A model generated the notes under the pieces. That model was given only the letters and a program-made list of their open reading frames with translations, had not been told where the DNA came from and did not search any database. Both the position numbers and the translations under genes were made by a program. DNA of 54,755 bases from an uncultured Pelagibacteraceae bacterium (GTDB lineage: Bacteria > Pseudomonadota > Alphaproteobacteria > Pelagibacterales > Pelagibacteraceae). The first letter of the stretch is position 1. Every line of letters begins with the position of its first letter. Below, piece after piece: positions 41,185 through 48,990 of this stretch. The stretch lies in assembly GCA_902601235.1 (NCBI GenBank), contig CACKMG010000004.1, positions 1-54,755 on the forward strand. Reading direction: 5' to 3'.

Positions 41185-42475
41185 TTTTAATTAAATTTAT
41201 TATCTTGCTTATAGGTATAATTTTTCTTTCCAATTCATATGATCTTCCATTTATCAGAATACTTTTTACCGCATTTTCCATTGCAGGATATGCCGCTCTA
41301 AGTAAATGATTTGCGTAAATAACAATTTTAAAACCGTTTTTTATAAGCTCTTTTTCTCTTACATTTGAGTAAGTAGATGGAACAGCTACCATTGGTTTAA
41401 AATATTTACTTTTTTTAAACTCTTTGGCAAAGGAAAAAATTTGTTTTGTATTCTTTTCTTTACTATGAATTAGAATAGCATCAGCTCCAGCTTTGGAATA
41501 AGCGTTTGCTCTTTTTAATGCGTCTTTAACACCTTTATTGAGAATAAAACTTTCAATTCTTGCTATTGCTAAAAAATCACTATTTTTTCGAGAGTTTACT
41601 ACTTTCTTAATTTTTTTTGAAAACGAGCTAATACTATCTTGTTTTGCACCTTTTTGATTTAAAAATAATGAGTTTTTTTTAAGTCCAATTTTATCCTCCA
41701 TAATTATTGCTGATACGCCAGATCTTTCAAGAGACCTGATTAAATAGGAGATATGTTCAATTTGCCCTCCATTGTCTGCATCAAATATAAGAGGCTTAGT
41801 AGTTACATCGAGCATATCATTCAATGATATTATTCTTGAAGAAAAATCAACTGAGGAATTGTCAGGCTTTCCTTTGGTTGCCGAGTCAGTAAGACTTGAT
41901 GACCACATAGCATCAAATTCGTTAATATATTTATTTTTAACTAATTTTGTATTTTCAATAATTAACCCAGTGAGAGAGTTGTGGGACTCTAATACTTTTA
42001 CTATTGGTTTTGAATTTATTAGTCTTTTTAATACTGATATTCTATTTTCACTATTTATGCCTGCTTTTTCTATTTTTAATTTGATTTCTGATGATGAAAT
42101 ATTTTTTGTATAAGGAATTTCAATCAATTTACTTTTTATATTTTTTAGAGTTTTAATTACTTTTTTTCTTAATGTTTTTTGAATACCATTTTTCCAATCA
42201 TCCCCATGTAAAAAATAATCTGGTTTATATTTTTTTATATTAATTGTATAATCCCAATGATCTTGCTCAACAATTTGATTTACCAGTTTTAAACCTGATA
42301 CTATTTTAAATCTTTCTTGATAGCTTAGCATTGGAATTTGTTTATATTCTGAAATAGCTTTGTCTGTTAAAAGCCCAACAATTACATAACCATACTTTGA
42401 GGCTTTTTTTAATAAATTGATATGGGCACTGTGTAAAACATCAATTGCAAGAGGTACGTAGATTTTTTTTTTCAT
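41177..42475 (-). CDS. pepM: Phosphoenolpyruvate mutase with N-terminal cytidylyltransferase-like domain
   Basis: This 432-aa fusion protein makes the C-P bond by rearranging PEP to phosphonopyruvate. Residues 1-~135 form a cytidylyltransferase-like domain: PLAIDVLHSAHINLLKKA has an H-x-x-H motif (HSAH, 15-18) and ISSSEIK (126-132) the family ending. Residues ~150-432 are the mutase: WSSSLTDSATKGKPD, FDADNGG (231-237) and the diagnostic EDKIGLKKNS (260-269). Similar fusions, such as fosfomycin Fom1, cytidylylate 2-hydroxyethylphosphonate. The domain here may therefore prepare a CMP-phosphonate for transfer to the glycan. It overlaps ppd and the nucleotidyltransferase gene. Confidence 0.95.
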   Translation of the reverse strand: MKKKIYVPLAIDVLHSAHINLLKKASKYGYVIVGLLTDKAISEYKQIPMLSYQERFKIVSGLKLVNQIVEQDHWDYTINIKKYKPDYFLHGDDWKNGIQKTLRKKVIKTLKNIKSKLIEIPYTKNISSSEIKLKIEKAGINSENRISVLKRLINSKPIVKVLESHNSLTGLIIENTKLVKNKYINEFDAMWSSSLTDSATKGKPDNSSVDFSSRIISLNDMLDVTTKPLIFDADNGGQIEHISYLIRSLERSGVSAIIMEDKIGLKKNSLFLNQKGAKQDSISSFSKKIKKVVNSRKNSDFLAIARIESFILNKGVKDALKRANAYSKAGADAILIHSKEKNTKQIFSFAKEFKKSKYFKPMVAVPSTYSNVREKELIKNGFKIVIYANHLLRAAYPAMENAVKSILINGRSYELERKIIPISKIINLIKND

Positions 42476-43188
42476 TTAAATATCCTTTTTGCTATTTGAT
42501 AATCATTAAAGGTATCGATTTCCATATATTTACCTTTAACACATGAGGAATAAATAATTATTTTTTTTTTTACAAGATAATTAAAAAAATCATGCATTTG
42601 GAGTGATTTAGAACTACATGTTTTTTTTATTTTGATGTAATTCTTTATTAAAATAGGACCAATCAGTTTAGAAAATTTAAATATTCCCAAAAACTCACCA
42701 TTGCATTTATGAGTTGCAATTTTTTTCCCTATTTTTAATACTTTACCGTTTTTCATAATCACTTTGTCTGCCTGACTATGTGGATGATCAAATCTATTAA
42801 TATAACGATTTTTCCATTTTTTATCTATCGCAAGAGCAAAGTTTTTTTTAGTTTTAATAAATTGATTTAATATTTTTTTTTCATAAATAATATCTGAAAA
42901 ACAAACAATTATATCATCATCAAAGAATTTTTTTGCATAAAACAATGAGTCAAGTTGTTCATTTTTTTTATAATTTTTATTATCATAATAGGTAATTGAT
43001 TTATAATTTATTTTTTTTTTCTTAAAGCCCCTCACTACAGCAATCTTACTTATTTTTAAGTCTCTAAAAAAATCTATTTGTCTTTTTATAATTGTTTTAT
43101 TATTTATTTTTATCAAACATTTAGGTTTTTTTTTTGTAATTTGTGGAATTCTTTTACCTTGTCCAGCAGCAATAATTATTGCTTTCAT
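42472..43188 (-). CDS. LicC/PntC-like sugar or phosphonate nucleotidyltransferase
   Basis: This is a 238-aa NTP-transferase of the small LicC type. AIIIAAGQGKRIPQITKKKPKCLI is the G-x-G-x-R...P-K signature (residues 3-26). NEQLDSLFYAKKFFDDDIIVCFSDIIYE has the metal Asp, and FDHPHSQADKVIMKNGKVLKIGK and GKYMEIDTFNDYQIAKRIF close the fold. LicC and PntC enzymes make CDP-choline or CMP-phosphonates. The gene overlaps pepM by 4 bp, which favours activation of the phosphonate. It could act beside or instead of the cytidylyltransferase domain of PepM. Substrate inferred. Confidence 0.82.
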   Translation of the reverse strand: MKAIIIAAGQGKRIPQITKKKPKCLIKINNKTIIKRQIDFFRDLKISKIAVVRGFKKKKINYKSITYYDNKNYKKNEQLDSLFYAKKFFDDDIIVCFSDIIYEKKILNQFIKTKKNFALAIDKKWKNRYINRFDHPHSQADKVIMKNGKVLKIGKKIATHKCNGEFLGIFKFSKLIGPILIKNYIKIKKTCSSKSLQMHDFFNYLVKKKIIIYSSCVKGKYMEIDTFNDYQIAKRIFK

Positions 43189-43191
43189 AGT

Positions 43192-44376
43192 TTAAGTTCT
43201 TTCTAAAATTTTGAAGATATTATCTATACCATTATTATTTTTAGGAAAGATCATATTTTTCAAATTTTCTTTATTCTTTAATATGTCAGCTTCTTCATTT
43301 TTGATATGACTTACTTCTGCAATTAATTTACTTAATTCACCAACATTGTTTGCAATTTTACCAATATTTTTTTTAATAACGTTAATTTCTAAGCCTGTAT
43401 TTTTTTCGAATTCGTCATAGTCTGGTACATAAAAAATTATTGGCCTATTTAAATAAAGATAATCGAAAACTACACCAGAATAATCAGTTATAAGATAATC
43501 GCATTTATTCAAAATAGAGTTTAAATCTGTTTCGTAATCAGCAAAAATAATTGAATCTTTCTCTTTCAAAAAATTTATCATTTTTTCTATCACAGGATTA
43601 TAGCGCCTATCTCCATCCTTTTTTTCTGAATTCATATGTTTTTTTAATAACAACAAAGAATTATTTTTTTTTAAAGTTAAATTTAACTCTTCTAATTCAT
43701 CATTATTTTTTACATCTCTAAATATTTCCAAACCATCTTCTCTCCAGGTAGGAAAATATCCAAAAATTTTTTTCTTGGAATCTTCAATTCTCTTAATTAA
43801 TAATTTTTCGGCATCAATATAAAAATTATTTAATTCTTTTTCGAATATAAGGTTTCTGGGTAGATTAGACTGAAGAAGGTTATATTTGTATTTTGGAAAT
43901 CGATTTAAAAACGGTTGAGCTAATTCTTTATTAGGATAAACAAAATATTTTTCAGTTCTCTTAAATATGAAATTATTGAAAAAATTATCAGAATGTTTTA
44001 TCTCATTTACCTTTTTAGGTAATACTCCGTGCCACAAAAGTATACATTTTGAATAGATAGTAATTTTTGAGTTGATATCTTCTTCAACAAAATTGAATAA
44101 ATGCCACTCAGCAACTAAACAAAAGTAAATCCCCTTTAAAGAATTTTTTTTATATACTTCAAAATTATTATGCTTAAGAAATTTTACAATTTTTTCATCT
44201 TTTGTTATCCAGATACATCTGTAATCATTTTTGAATCTATTTAAGTAAAGAAATAAATGTCTCGAATTATCTGCAAACCTAAGACCAGCTCTATCTCCAA
44301 ATATCAATAACTTTTTTTTTTTAGGAAAACTTTTCATTATAAAAAAAAATAAGATTTTTATTAAATCTCTTAACAT
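43192..44376 (-). CDS. CDP-glycerol glycerophosphotransferase (TagB/TagF)-like transferase
   Basis: This is a 394-aa protein. KLLIFGDRAGLRFADNSRHLFLYL is the typical start of the CGPTase family. LLWHGVLPKKVNEI, IFGYFPTWREDG, LLLKKHMN and CDYLITDYSGVVFDYLYLNRPIIFYVPD are all hallmark blocks, so the catalytic part is intact. These enzymes move a phospho-alcohol from a CDP carrier to a glycan. With a phosphonate cytidylyltransferase next door, transfer of a CMP-activated phosphonate such as hydroxyethylphosphonate is the most economical reading. Glycerol- or ribitol-phosphate transfer remains possible. Gaps to both neighbours are 3 bp. Confidence 0.87.
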   Translation of the reverse strand: MLRDLIKILFFFIMKSFPKKKKLLIFGDRAGLRFADNSRHLFLYLNRFKNDYRCIWITKDEKIVKFLKHNNFEVYKKNSLKGIYFCLVAEWHLFNFVEEDINSKITIYSKCILLWHGVLPKKVNEIKHSDNFFNNFIFKRTEKYFVYPNKELAQPFLNRFPKYKYNLLQSNLPRNLIFEKELNNFYIDAEKLLIKRIEDSKKKIFGYFPTWREDGLEIFRDVKNNDELEELNLTLKKNNSLLLLKKHMNSEKKDGDRRYNPVIEKMINFLKEKDSIIFADYETDLNSILNKCDYLITDYSGVVFDYLYLNRPIIFYVPDYDEFEKNTGLEINVIKKNIGKIANNVGELSKLIAEVSHIKNEEADILKNKENLKNMIFPKNNNGIDNIFKILERT

Positions 44377-44379
44377 GAG

Positions 44380-45705
44380 TTATATATTTTTCTTTTCAAT
44401 TAAAGAAAGAGAGTTTGCAGTTGCTCCTTTTTTGGGAAAAGAAATTGTAATTAAAAATGCAAAATTATTATTTTGAAAAATTCTTCTTTTATATTTTTTT
44501 ATATTATTGAAATAAAATTTACTAATATTTTTGTTATCAAATTTTTTTGTTAGAATACAATGAGTATTTTTATAGTATTTAGTCAAATTATATGTTCTTT
44601 TTTGATCAGTAAATACAATTACATCATTTTCCAAATTGTCCTGAAAAATTTTGTTAAACATTACACCATGTTTTGTGAACAAAACTAAAGTATAATTTTT
44701 TGTAAATTTAGCAATTTCCCAAAATATTTTTTCTGAATATTTTGTTGTTTTATTATTTTTTGTAGAGTGAATAAATCGTGTCAGCCATGTAAATATTTTT
44801 TTCCATTTTTGTGAAACTGCAGTTTCCTCACTCAACATTATTATATCAGACTGAACTTGTTTTGAATGACCTAAGGAAACAATGTCATTTTTAGATGGAT
44901 TATTATTATGATAAAGCGATTCTAGATTCTCTGTCGCCATAATAAGGGGCTTGCCATACTTTTTACAGTATGAAGAAATTTTATTTATTCCTTGGTATAA
45001 ATTATAGTCACCTATTTCAGCAGACAAATCACCTCTATCAATCATAATAGCGTCAGAAAATTTAGATATTTCATTTACATTTTTTAAACCTTCACTATTT
45101 TCAACTTTTGATATGAGTATTAATTTAGGAAATTTTTTTCTAATTTTTTTTATAATTTTTTTATTTTGAACAAAACTTAAACCTATTGCATCAATTTGAG
45201 AATTTGAAAATATCTTAAAGTATTGCATATATATTTTTTCTTGTAGTCTATTATCATAAACAGAGTCAGGAATATTTAATCCTTTTTTTGGTTTTATAAT
45301 GCAGTCCTGAAGAGATTTACCTTTGATTGTTTTTTTGTTCTTTGAGATTAGTTTAAATAAATATTTTCCATCATCTAAAGAAAATTTTTTACTTTTTATT
45401 TTTTTTGGCAGAGGTTTTGTTAGTAAAATTTCATTAGCTTTGGAATTATTTCCATATTTAAAAGTAATAATTTGATTTTTTTTAATCTTTAGGGGAATAA
45501 TATTTTTTGTTCTAGGTTTTACACCAGGAAAATCAATTAGGATAACACTATTGGGTTTTATTTTTTTTATTTTTCTTATAGCAGATTTATGCCATGCTAT
45601 TGTATTATGTGAACTATTAATTCTTACAATTTCTGTTTTATTTAAAATGTATTTTAAATTTTTGGATTTTATAGTTTCTGGTCCTATTGTAGGAAGAATT
45701 TTCAT
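44380..45705 (-). CDS. Pyruvate-kinase homologue within the phosphonate operon
   Basis: This is a 441-aa protein with the pyruvate-kinase barrel. It has LPTIGPET, IVRINSSHN (Arg28, Asn30 and Ser32 as in RxNxS), LIDFPGVKPRT (Asp58, Arg65) and SKVENSEGL (Lys200, Glu202). MIDRGDLSAEIGD (Asp226), IMATENLESL (Thr258) and MLSEETA follow. Most catalytic residues are kept, but the DTKGPEIR block reads DFPGVKPRT, changing the Thr and Lys beside the potassium site. The lid region is divergent. A ~120-aa C-terminal domain follows. It sits among genes that consume PEP, so it may supply, drain or bind PEP/pyruvate or act on a PEP-like enol phosphate. Not a typical housekeeping pyk; role unknown. Confidence 0.82.
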   Translation of the reverse strand: MKILPTIGPETIKSKNLKYILNKTEIVRINSSHNTIAWHKSAIRKIKKIKPNSVILIDFPGVKPRTKNIIPLKIKKNQIITFKYGNNSKANEILLTKPLPKKIKSKKFSLDDGKYLFKLISKNKKTIKGKSLQDCIIKPKKGLNIPDSVYDNRLQEKIYMQYFKIFSNSQIDAIGLSFVQNKKIIKKIRKKFPKLILISKVENSEGLKNVNEISKFSDAIMIDRGDLSAEIGDYNLYQGINKISSYCKKYGKPLIMATENLESLYHNNNPSKNDIVSLGHSKQVQSDIIMLSEETAVSQKWKKIFTWLTRFIHSTKNNKTTKYSEKIFWEIAKFTKNYTLVLFTKHGVMFNKIFQDNLENDVIVFTDQKRTYNLTKYYKNTHCILTKKFDNKNISKFYFNNIKKYKRRIFQNNNFAFLITISFPKKGATANSLSLIEKKNI

Positions 45706-46688
45706 TAATAAAATAATTTGTTTTTTAAAGTATATATATATTTTTGTGTAGACCTTCTAGCATAAGTAAAATTTTTTTTTGATAGTATCTTTTTTCTAAA
45801 TTCACTACCCGATATTTCTTGCAAATTTTTGTGTTTACAATCTGTCCTTAATACAATTTTATCACATGATTTACAAAAATAAGATCCTTTATGTGCAAAT
45901 ATATCAATTTTCAATTTTTTTGAAAATTTTTTTACATAATTGAAAGCTTCTAGAGGCTTGTAAATATTCTCAGCACCAGCATGATCTCTACCTATTGTAA
46001 ATCTGTCAAATCCAATCATTTCTCTTAAATTTAAATGATGTATCGCTTCTCTTGGACCTGCATAATGCATATTTGCAATAAAAGGACCAAATAAAACTTT
46101 ATTTTTATATTCCACATTTTTAATTAAATTATTAAAAATTTTCCTAAGTATTTCATTCTTGAAATCACCCTTTTTTTTCATTCCAATGAGGGGATTTATA
46201 AAAACTTTTCCTCTTTCTTTTATTAATCTTTTTATTATCTCTTCATGTCCAAAATGAGGAACATTTCTAGTTTGGAAAGAACTTAAATAATATTTCTTTT
46301 TTAAAAGTTCAACCTTTCTAATTAATTTTGAATTATAATCATTAATATATTTGTAATGTTTTTGATATTTTTGTTTTAATTCAACATTGTATGAAAACTT
46401 ATTTCCAAAATTAAAAAAAATTTTTTCACCTATATAATTTTTCTTATTAATACCAAAAATTTTTTTCATAAAATTCTTCTTTTCAATAATGAATGTAAAT
46501 TTTTTATTATATCTAAAATATTTAATACCAACTGGTAAAACTAAGGGGAAACCATAATATGGTTTTTTAATGAATTCTTGTAATTTTTTTTCACTTAAAA
46601 AATTAGATTGATATTTGATAATACCCTGTTTTAAATTTGCATAATCGATTAAATACCTAGTTTGGGGGTCATTAAAATTTAACTTCAT
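45705..46688 (-). CDS. ATP-sulfurylase-like nucleotidyltransferase
   Basis: This is a 327-aa homologue of sulfate adenylyltransferase. FQTRNVPHFGHEEII (138-152) stands for the canonical QTRNPxHRGHE, with Pro and Arg changed but both His kept. INPLIGMKKKGDF, YAGPREAIHH and IGRDHAGAENIY (232-243) are strongly conserved. A zinc-type cluster (Cys272, Cys275, Cys284, His286) and ISGSEFR follow. It is shorter than usual (about 390 aa). It lies in the phosphonate operon, overlapping both neighbours. Known SAR11 genomes lack assimilatory sulfate reduction, so if the host is SAR11 the purpose is not cysteine synthesis. PAPS for glycan sulfation, or adenylylation of a phosphonate, are possible. Confidence 0.82.
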   Translation of the reverse strand: MKLNFNDPQTRYLIDYANLKQGIIKYQSNFLSEKKLQEFIKKPYYGFPLVLPVGIKYFRYNKKFTFIIEKKNFMKKIFGINKKNYIGEKIFFNFGNKFSYNVELKQKYQKHYKYINDYNSKLIRKVELLKKKYYLSSFQTRNVPHFGHEEIIKRLIKERGKVFINPLIGMKKKGDFKNEILRKIFNNLIKNVEYKNKVLFGPFIANMHYAGPREAIHHLNLREMIGFDRFTIGRDHAGAENIYKPLEAFNYVKKFSKKLKIDIFAHKGSYFCKSCDKIVLRTDCKHKNLQEISGSEFRKKILSKKNFTYARRSTQKYIYTLKNKLFY

Positions 46689-47788
46689 ATGTATTTATTA
46701 ACTAAAAATAAATATTTTTTACAATTTTTTTCAAAATCAAATCTATCCAACATTGCAAAGGCTTTCTTTGATTTTATTTGAAATATTTTTTTATTTTTTT
46801 TGAAATTAATGATAATTTTTGCTAGACTATCATAATCACCTACTTTAAATAAGGAACCTATTTTACCATTTAACAGAATTTCCTTTGGTCCCGTAGGACA
46901 GTCAGTTGATATTACATATTTTTTTAATGTTTGTGCTTCTAAAATAACGTTAGGTAAACCTTCATATTTTGATGATAACACAAATAGATCTGAAGCTTTT
47001 AAATATGGAAATGGATTAGTTTTATAATTAATAATTTTGATATTTTTTTGTAATTTATATTTATTTATCATAGTTTGAATATTAAATTTATTACTTCCAT
47101 ATCCTATTATTATTAGTTCACATTTGATCTTTTTACTTACAATTTTTATCGCTTCTATAAGTGTTGAATGATCTTTTTGATCTGTGAATCTTGCTATATT
47201 AATTATTTTTAAGAATTTAGTCCTGAAAATTTTATTTTTAACTTGATATTTACTTTTTTTTAAAATTTCTTTTTTGTCTAAAGGGTTATAAATAAAATTA
47301 GTATTAATTTTAAACTTTTTTTTAAATTCCTTTTGAAATTCTTTGCTATTTACAATAATGCAATTTGCCTTTTTAAAAAAAAATTTAAAAACTAAATTTT
47401 TTAAAAAATTTTTATTCCAACCAGATGGTGAAGAATTTGATCTAGATATAATTTTGAAATTTAAAAAATAAGATAAAATCAAAGCATAAATGTTTGCTTG
47501 AAAAGAAAATAAAACAAAATTTTTATCATTAAGATATTCTTTTAATAATATAGAAAGACAGCAAAAATATTTGTAATATTTTGAGTATTTTTTTTGATTT
47601 TTTTTGATAACATTTTTGATAAGAATTTTTTTATTAAAGAATTTATTAAAATTATCGTCAAATGTTATTAGTTGGATATTGCTTTTATACTGAGAAATAT
47701 AATTTGCTACCAAAATAAGATTTTTTTCTACCCCACCTCCTTCCATTGAGGGCATAAAGAAAATTAATCTTTTTTTACTTTTCTCCAT
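46685..47788 (-). CDS. GT4-family glycosyltransferase
   Basis: This is a 367-aa GT-B enzyme. LIFFMPSMEGGGVEKNLILVANYI is the start typical of WecG/RfaG-like GT4 enzymes. ILSYFLNFKIISRSNSSPSGWN and CIIVNSKEFQKEFKKKF follow. LKIINIARFTDQKDHSTLIEAI opens the C-domain, and LFVLSSKYEGLPNVILEAQTL is the E-G-L-P-x-x-x-x-E donor site. It is the first gene of the large minus-strand phosphonate operon and overlaps the ATP-sulfurylase-like gene by 4 bp. The 76-bp divergent gap to 47865 should hold the operon promoter. Confidence 0.88.
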   Translation of the reverse strand: MEKSKKRLIFFMPSMEGGGVEKNLILVANYISQYKSNIQLITFDDNFNKFFNKKILIKNVIKKNQKKYSKYYKYFCCLSILLKEYLNDKNFVLFSFQANIYALILSYFLNFKIISRSNSSPSGWNKNFLKNLVFKFFFKKANCIIVNSKEFQKEFKKKFKINTNFIYNPLDKKEILKKSKYQVKNKIFRTKFLKIINIARFTDQKDHSTLIEAIKIVSKKIKCELIIIGYGSNKFNIQTMINKYKLQKNIKIINYKTNPFPYLKASDLFVLSSKYEGLPNVILEAQTLKKYVISTDCPTGPKEILLNGKIGSLFKVGDYDSLAKIIINFKKNKKIFQIKSKKAFAMLDRFDFEKNCKKYLFLVNKYI

Positions 47789-47864
47789 AATTTTCTTAAT
47801 TTATTTGTTTAAATAGATATATTTTCATATTACTAATACACTAGAATTACAAATTAGAAACACC

Positions 47865-48989
47865 TTGAAACAAAAAAAAATCTATTATTGGTCACCTTTT
47901 TTGTCACCAATTGCAACTTGTAAAGCTGTTTTAAATTCAGCTGATTCATTAATGAGATATAGCTCAAATTATCAAAGTTTTATTTTAAATTTTTTTGGGG
48001 AATTTGATAAATTTATTAATAAAAAAGAAAAAAAGAAATTTAGATTTATTAATCACTATCCTTCTTTGGTAAGTTTTTTGCCATACAAAGGTAAATTAAA
48101 AAGTAGAATATCTTTTTTTATACTTTTTATATTAGGTTTTTTTCCCTTAAAAAAGATCTTAAAAGAAAATAAACCTGATTTTTTAATCATTCATTTAATA
48201 ACATCACTTCCTCTTTTTCTTCTTCTCTTTTTTAAATTTGAAACAAAATTTATTTTGAGAATTTCTGGATATCCCAAAATGAATCTTTTTAGAAAATTTT
48301 TATGGAAATTAACTTTAAAAAAGATTCATTTAATTACTTGCCCTACTGAAAATACTTTAAGATACATTAAAAGTCTCGATTTAGTTGATACTTCAAAAAT
48401 TAAACTTTTAAATGATCCGATAATAAGCGTCAAAGAAATCAATAAAAAAAAAAACGAGAAAATAGATTTAAATAATTTTTATTTAGCCGTAGGTAGATTG
48501 ACCAAACAAAAAAATTTCATGTTTTTATGTAAAGCCTTCAAAGAAATTATAAAAGAAAACAATCAAATAAAGTTATTAATTGCTGGAAATGGTGAAGAGG
48601 AAGTAAAGTTAAAAAATTTTATTAGGAAAAATAATTTAGAAAATAATATAACTTTATTAGGTTATATTAATAATATTTTCCCATATTTTAAAAATTCTAA
48701 GGGATTTATTTTAACTTCTTTATGGGAAGATCCGGGCTTTGTTTTAGTTGAGGCATCTTACTGTCGTGCCCCAATTCTTACATCAAATGCGTGGCCAGGT
48801 CCTGTGGAATTAATTAAAGATGATTATAATGGAGTAGTTTTTGAAAATAATGATATAAGTAACTTTTTAGAAAAGTTTAAATATTTTGAGAAATTTAAAC
48901 AAACTGAAAAGCTAAAACTAAACAGTATTAAATTAAGTAAAAAATTTACATTATATTATCATTATAAATCATTAACTAAATTATTTTAA
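47865..48989 (+). CDS. GT4-family glycosyltransferase
   Basis: This is a 374-aa GT-B glycosyltransferase. YYWSPFLSPIATCKAVLNSADSL is the start of a known O-antigen GT4 subgroup. FILRISGYPKMNLFRKFLWK and LITCPTENTLRYI follow. FYLAVGRLTKQKNFMFLCKAF and LTSLWEDPGFVLVEASYCRAPILTS supply the donor site (E-D-P-G-F-V-L-V-E-A). The frame opens with TTG at 47865. No ATG lies upstream in frame and the conserved N-terminus begins there, so TTG is taken as the start. It is the first gene of the right-hand plus-strand run. Confidence 0.85.
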   Translation: MKQKKIYYWSPFLSPIATCKAVLNSADSLMRYSSNYQSFILNFFGEFDKFINKKEKKKFRFINHYPSLVSFLPYKGKLKSRISFFILFILGFFPLKKILKENKPDFLIIHLITSLPLFLLLFFKFETKFILRISGYPKMNLFRKFLWKLTLKKIHLITCPTENTLRYIKSLDLVDTSKIKLLNDPIISVKEINKKKNEKIDLNNFYLAVGRLTKQKNFMFLCKAFKEIIKENNQIKLLIAGNGEEEVKLKNFIRKNNLENNITLLGYINNIFPYFKNSKGFILTSLWEDPGFVLVEASYCRAPILTSNAWPGPVELIKDDYNGVVFENNDISNFLEKFKYFEKFKQTEKLKLNSIKLSKKFTLYYHYKSLTKLF

Positions 48990-48990
48990 A

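Noticed and set aside
41772..42113. A 113-codon open frame on the plus strand inside pepM
   Set aside because: It is antisense to a strongly conserved gene, has no family resemblance and is explained by the codon bias of the opposite strand.
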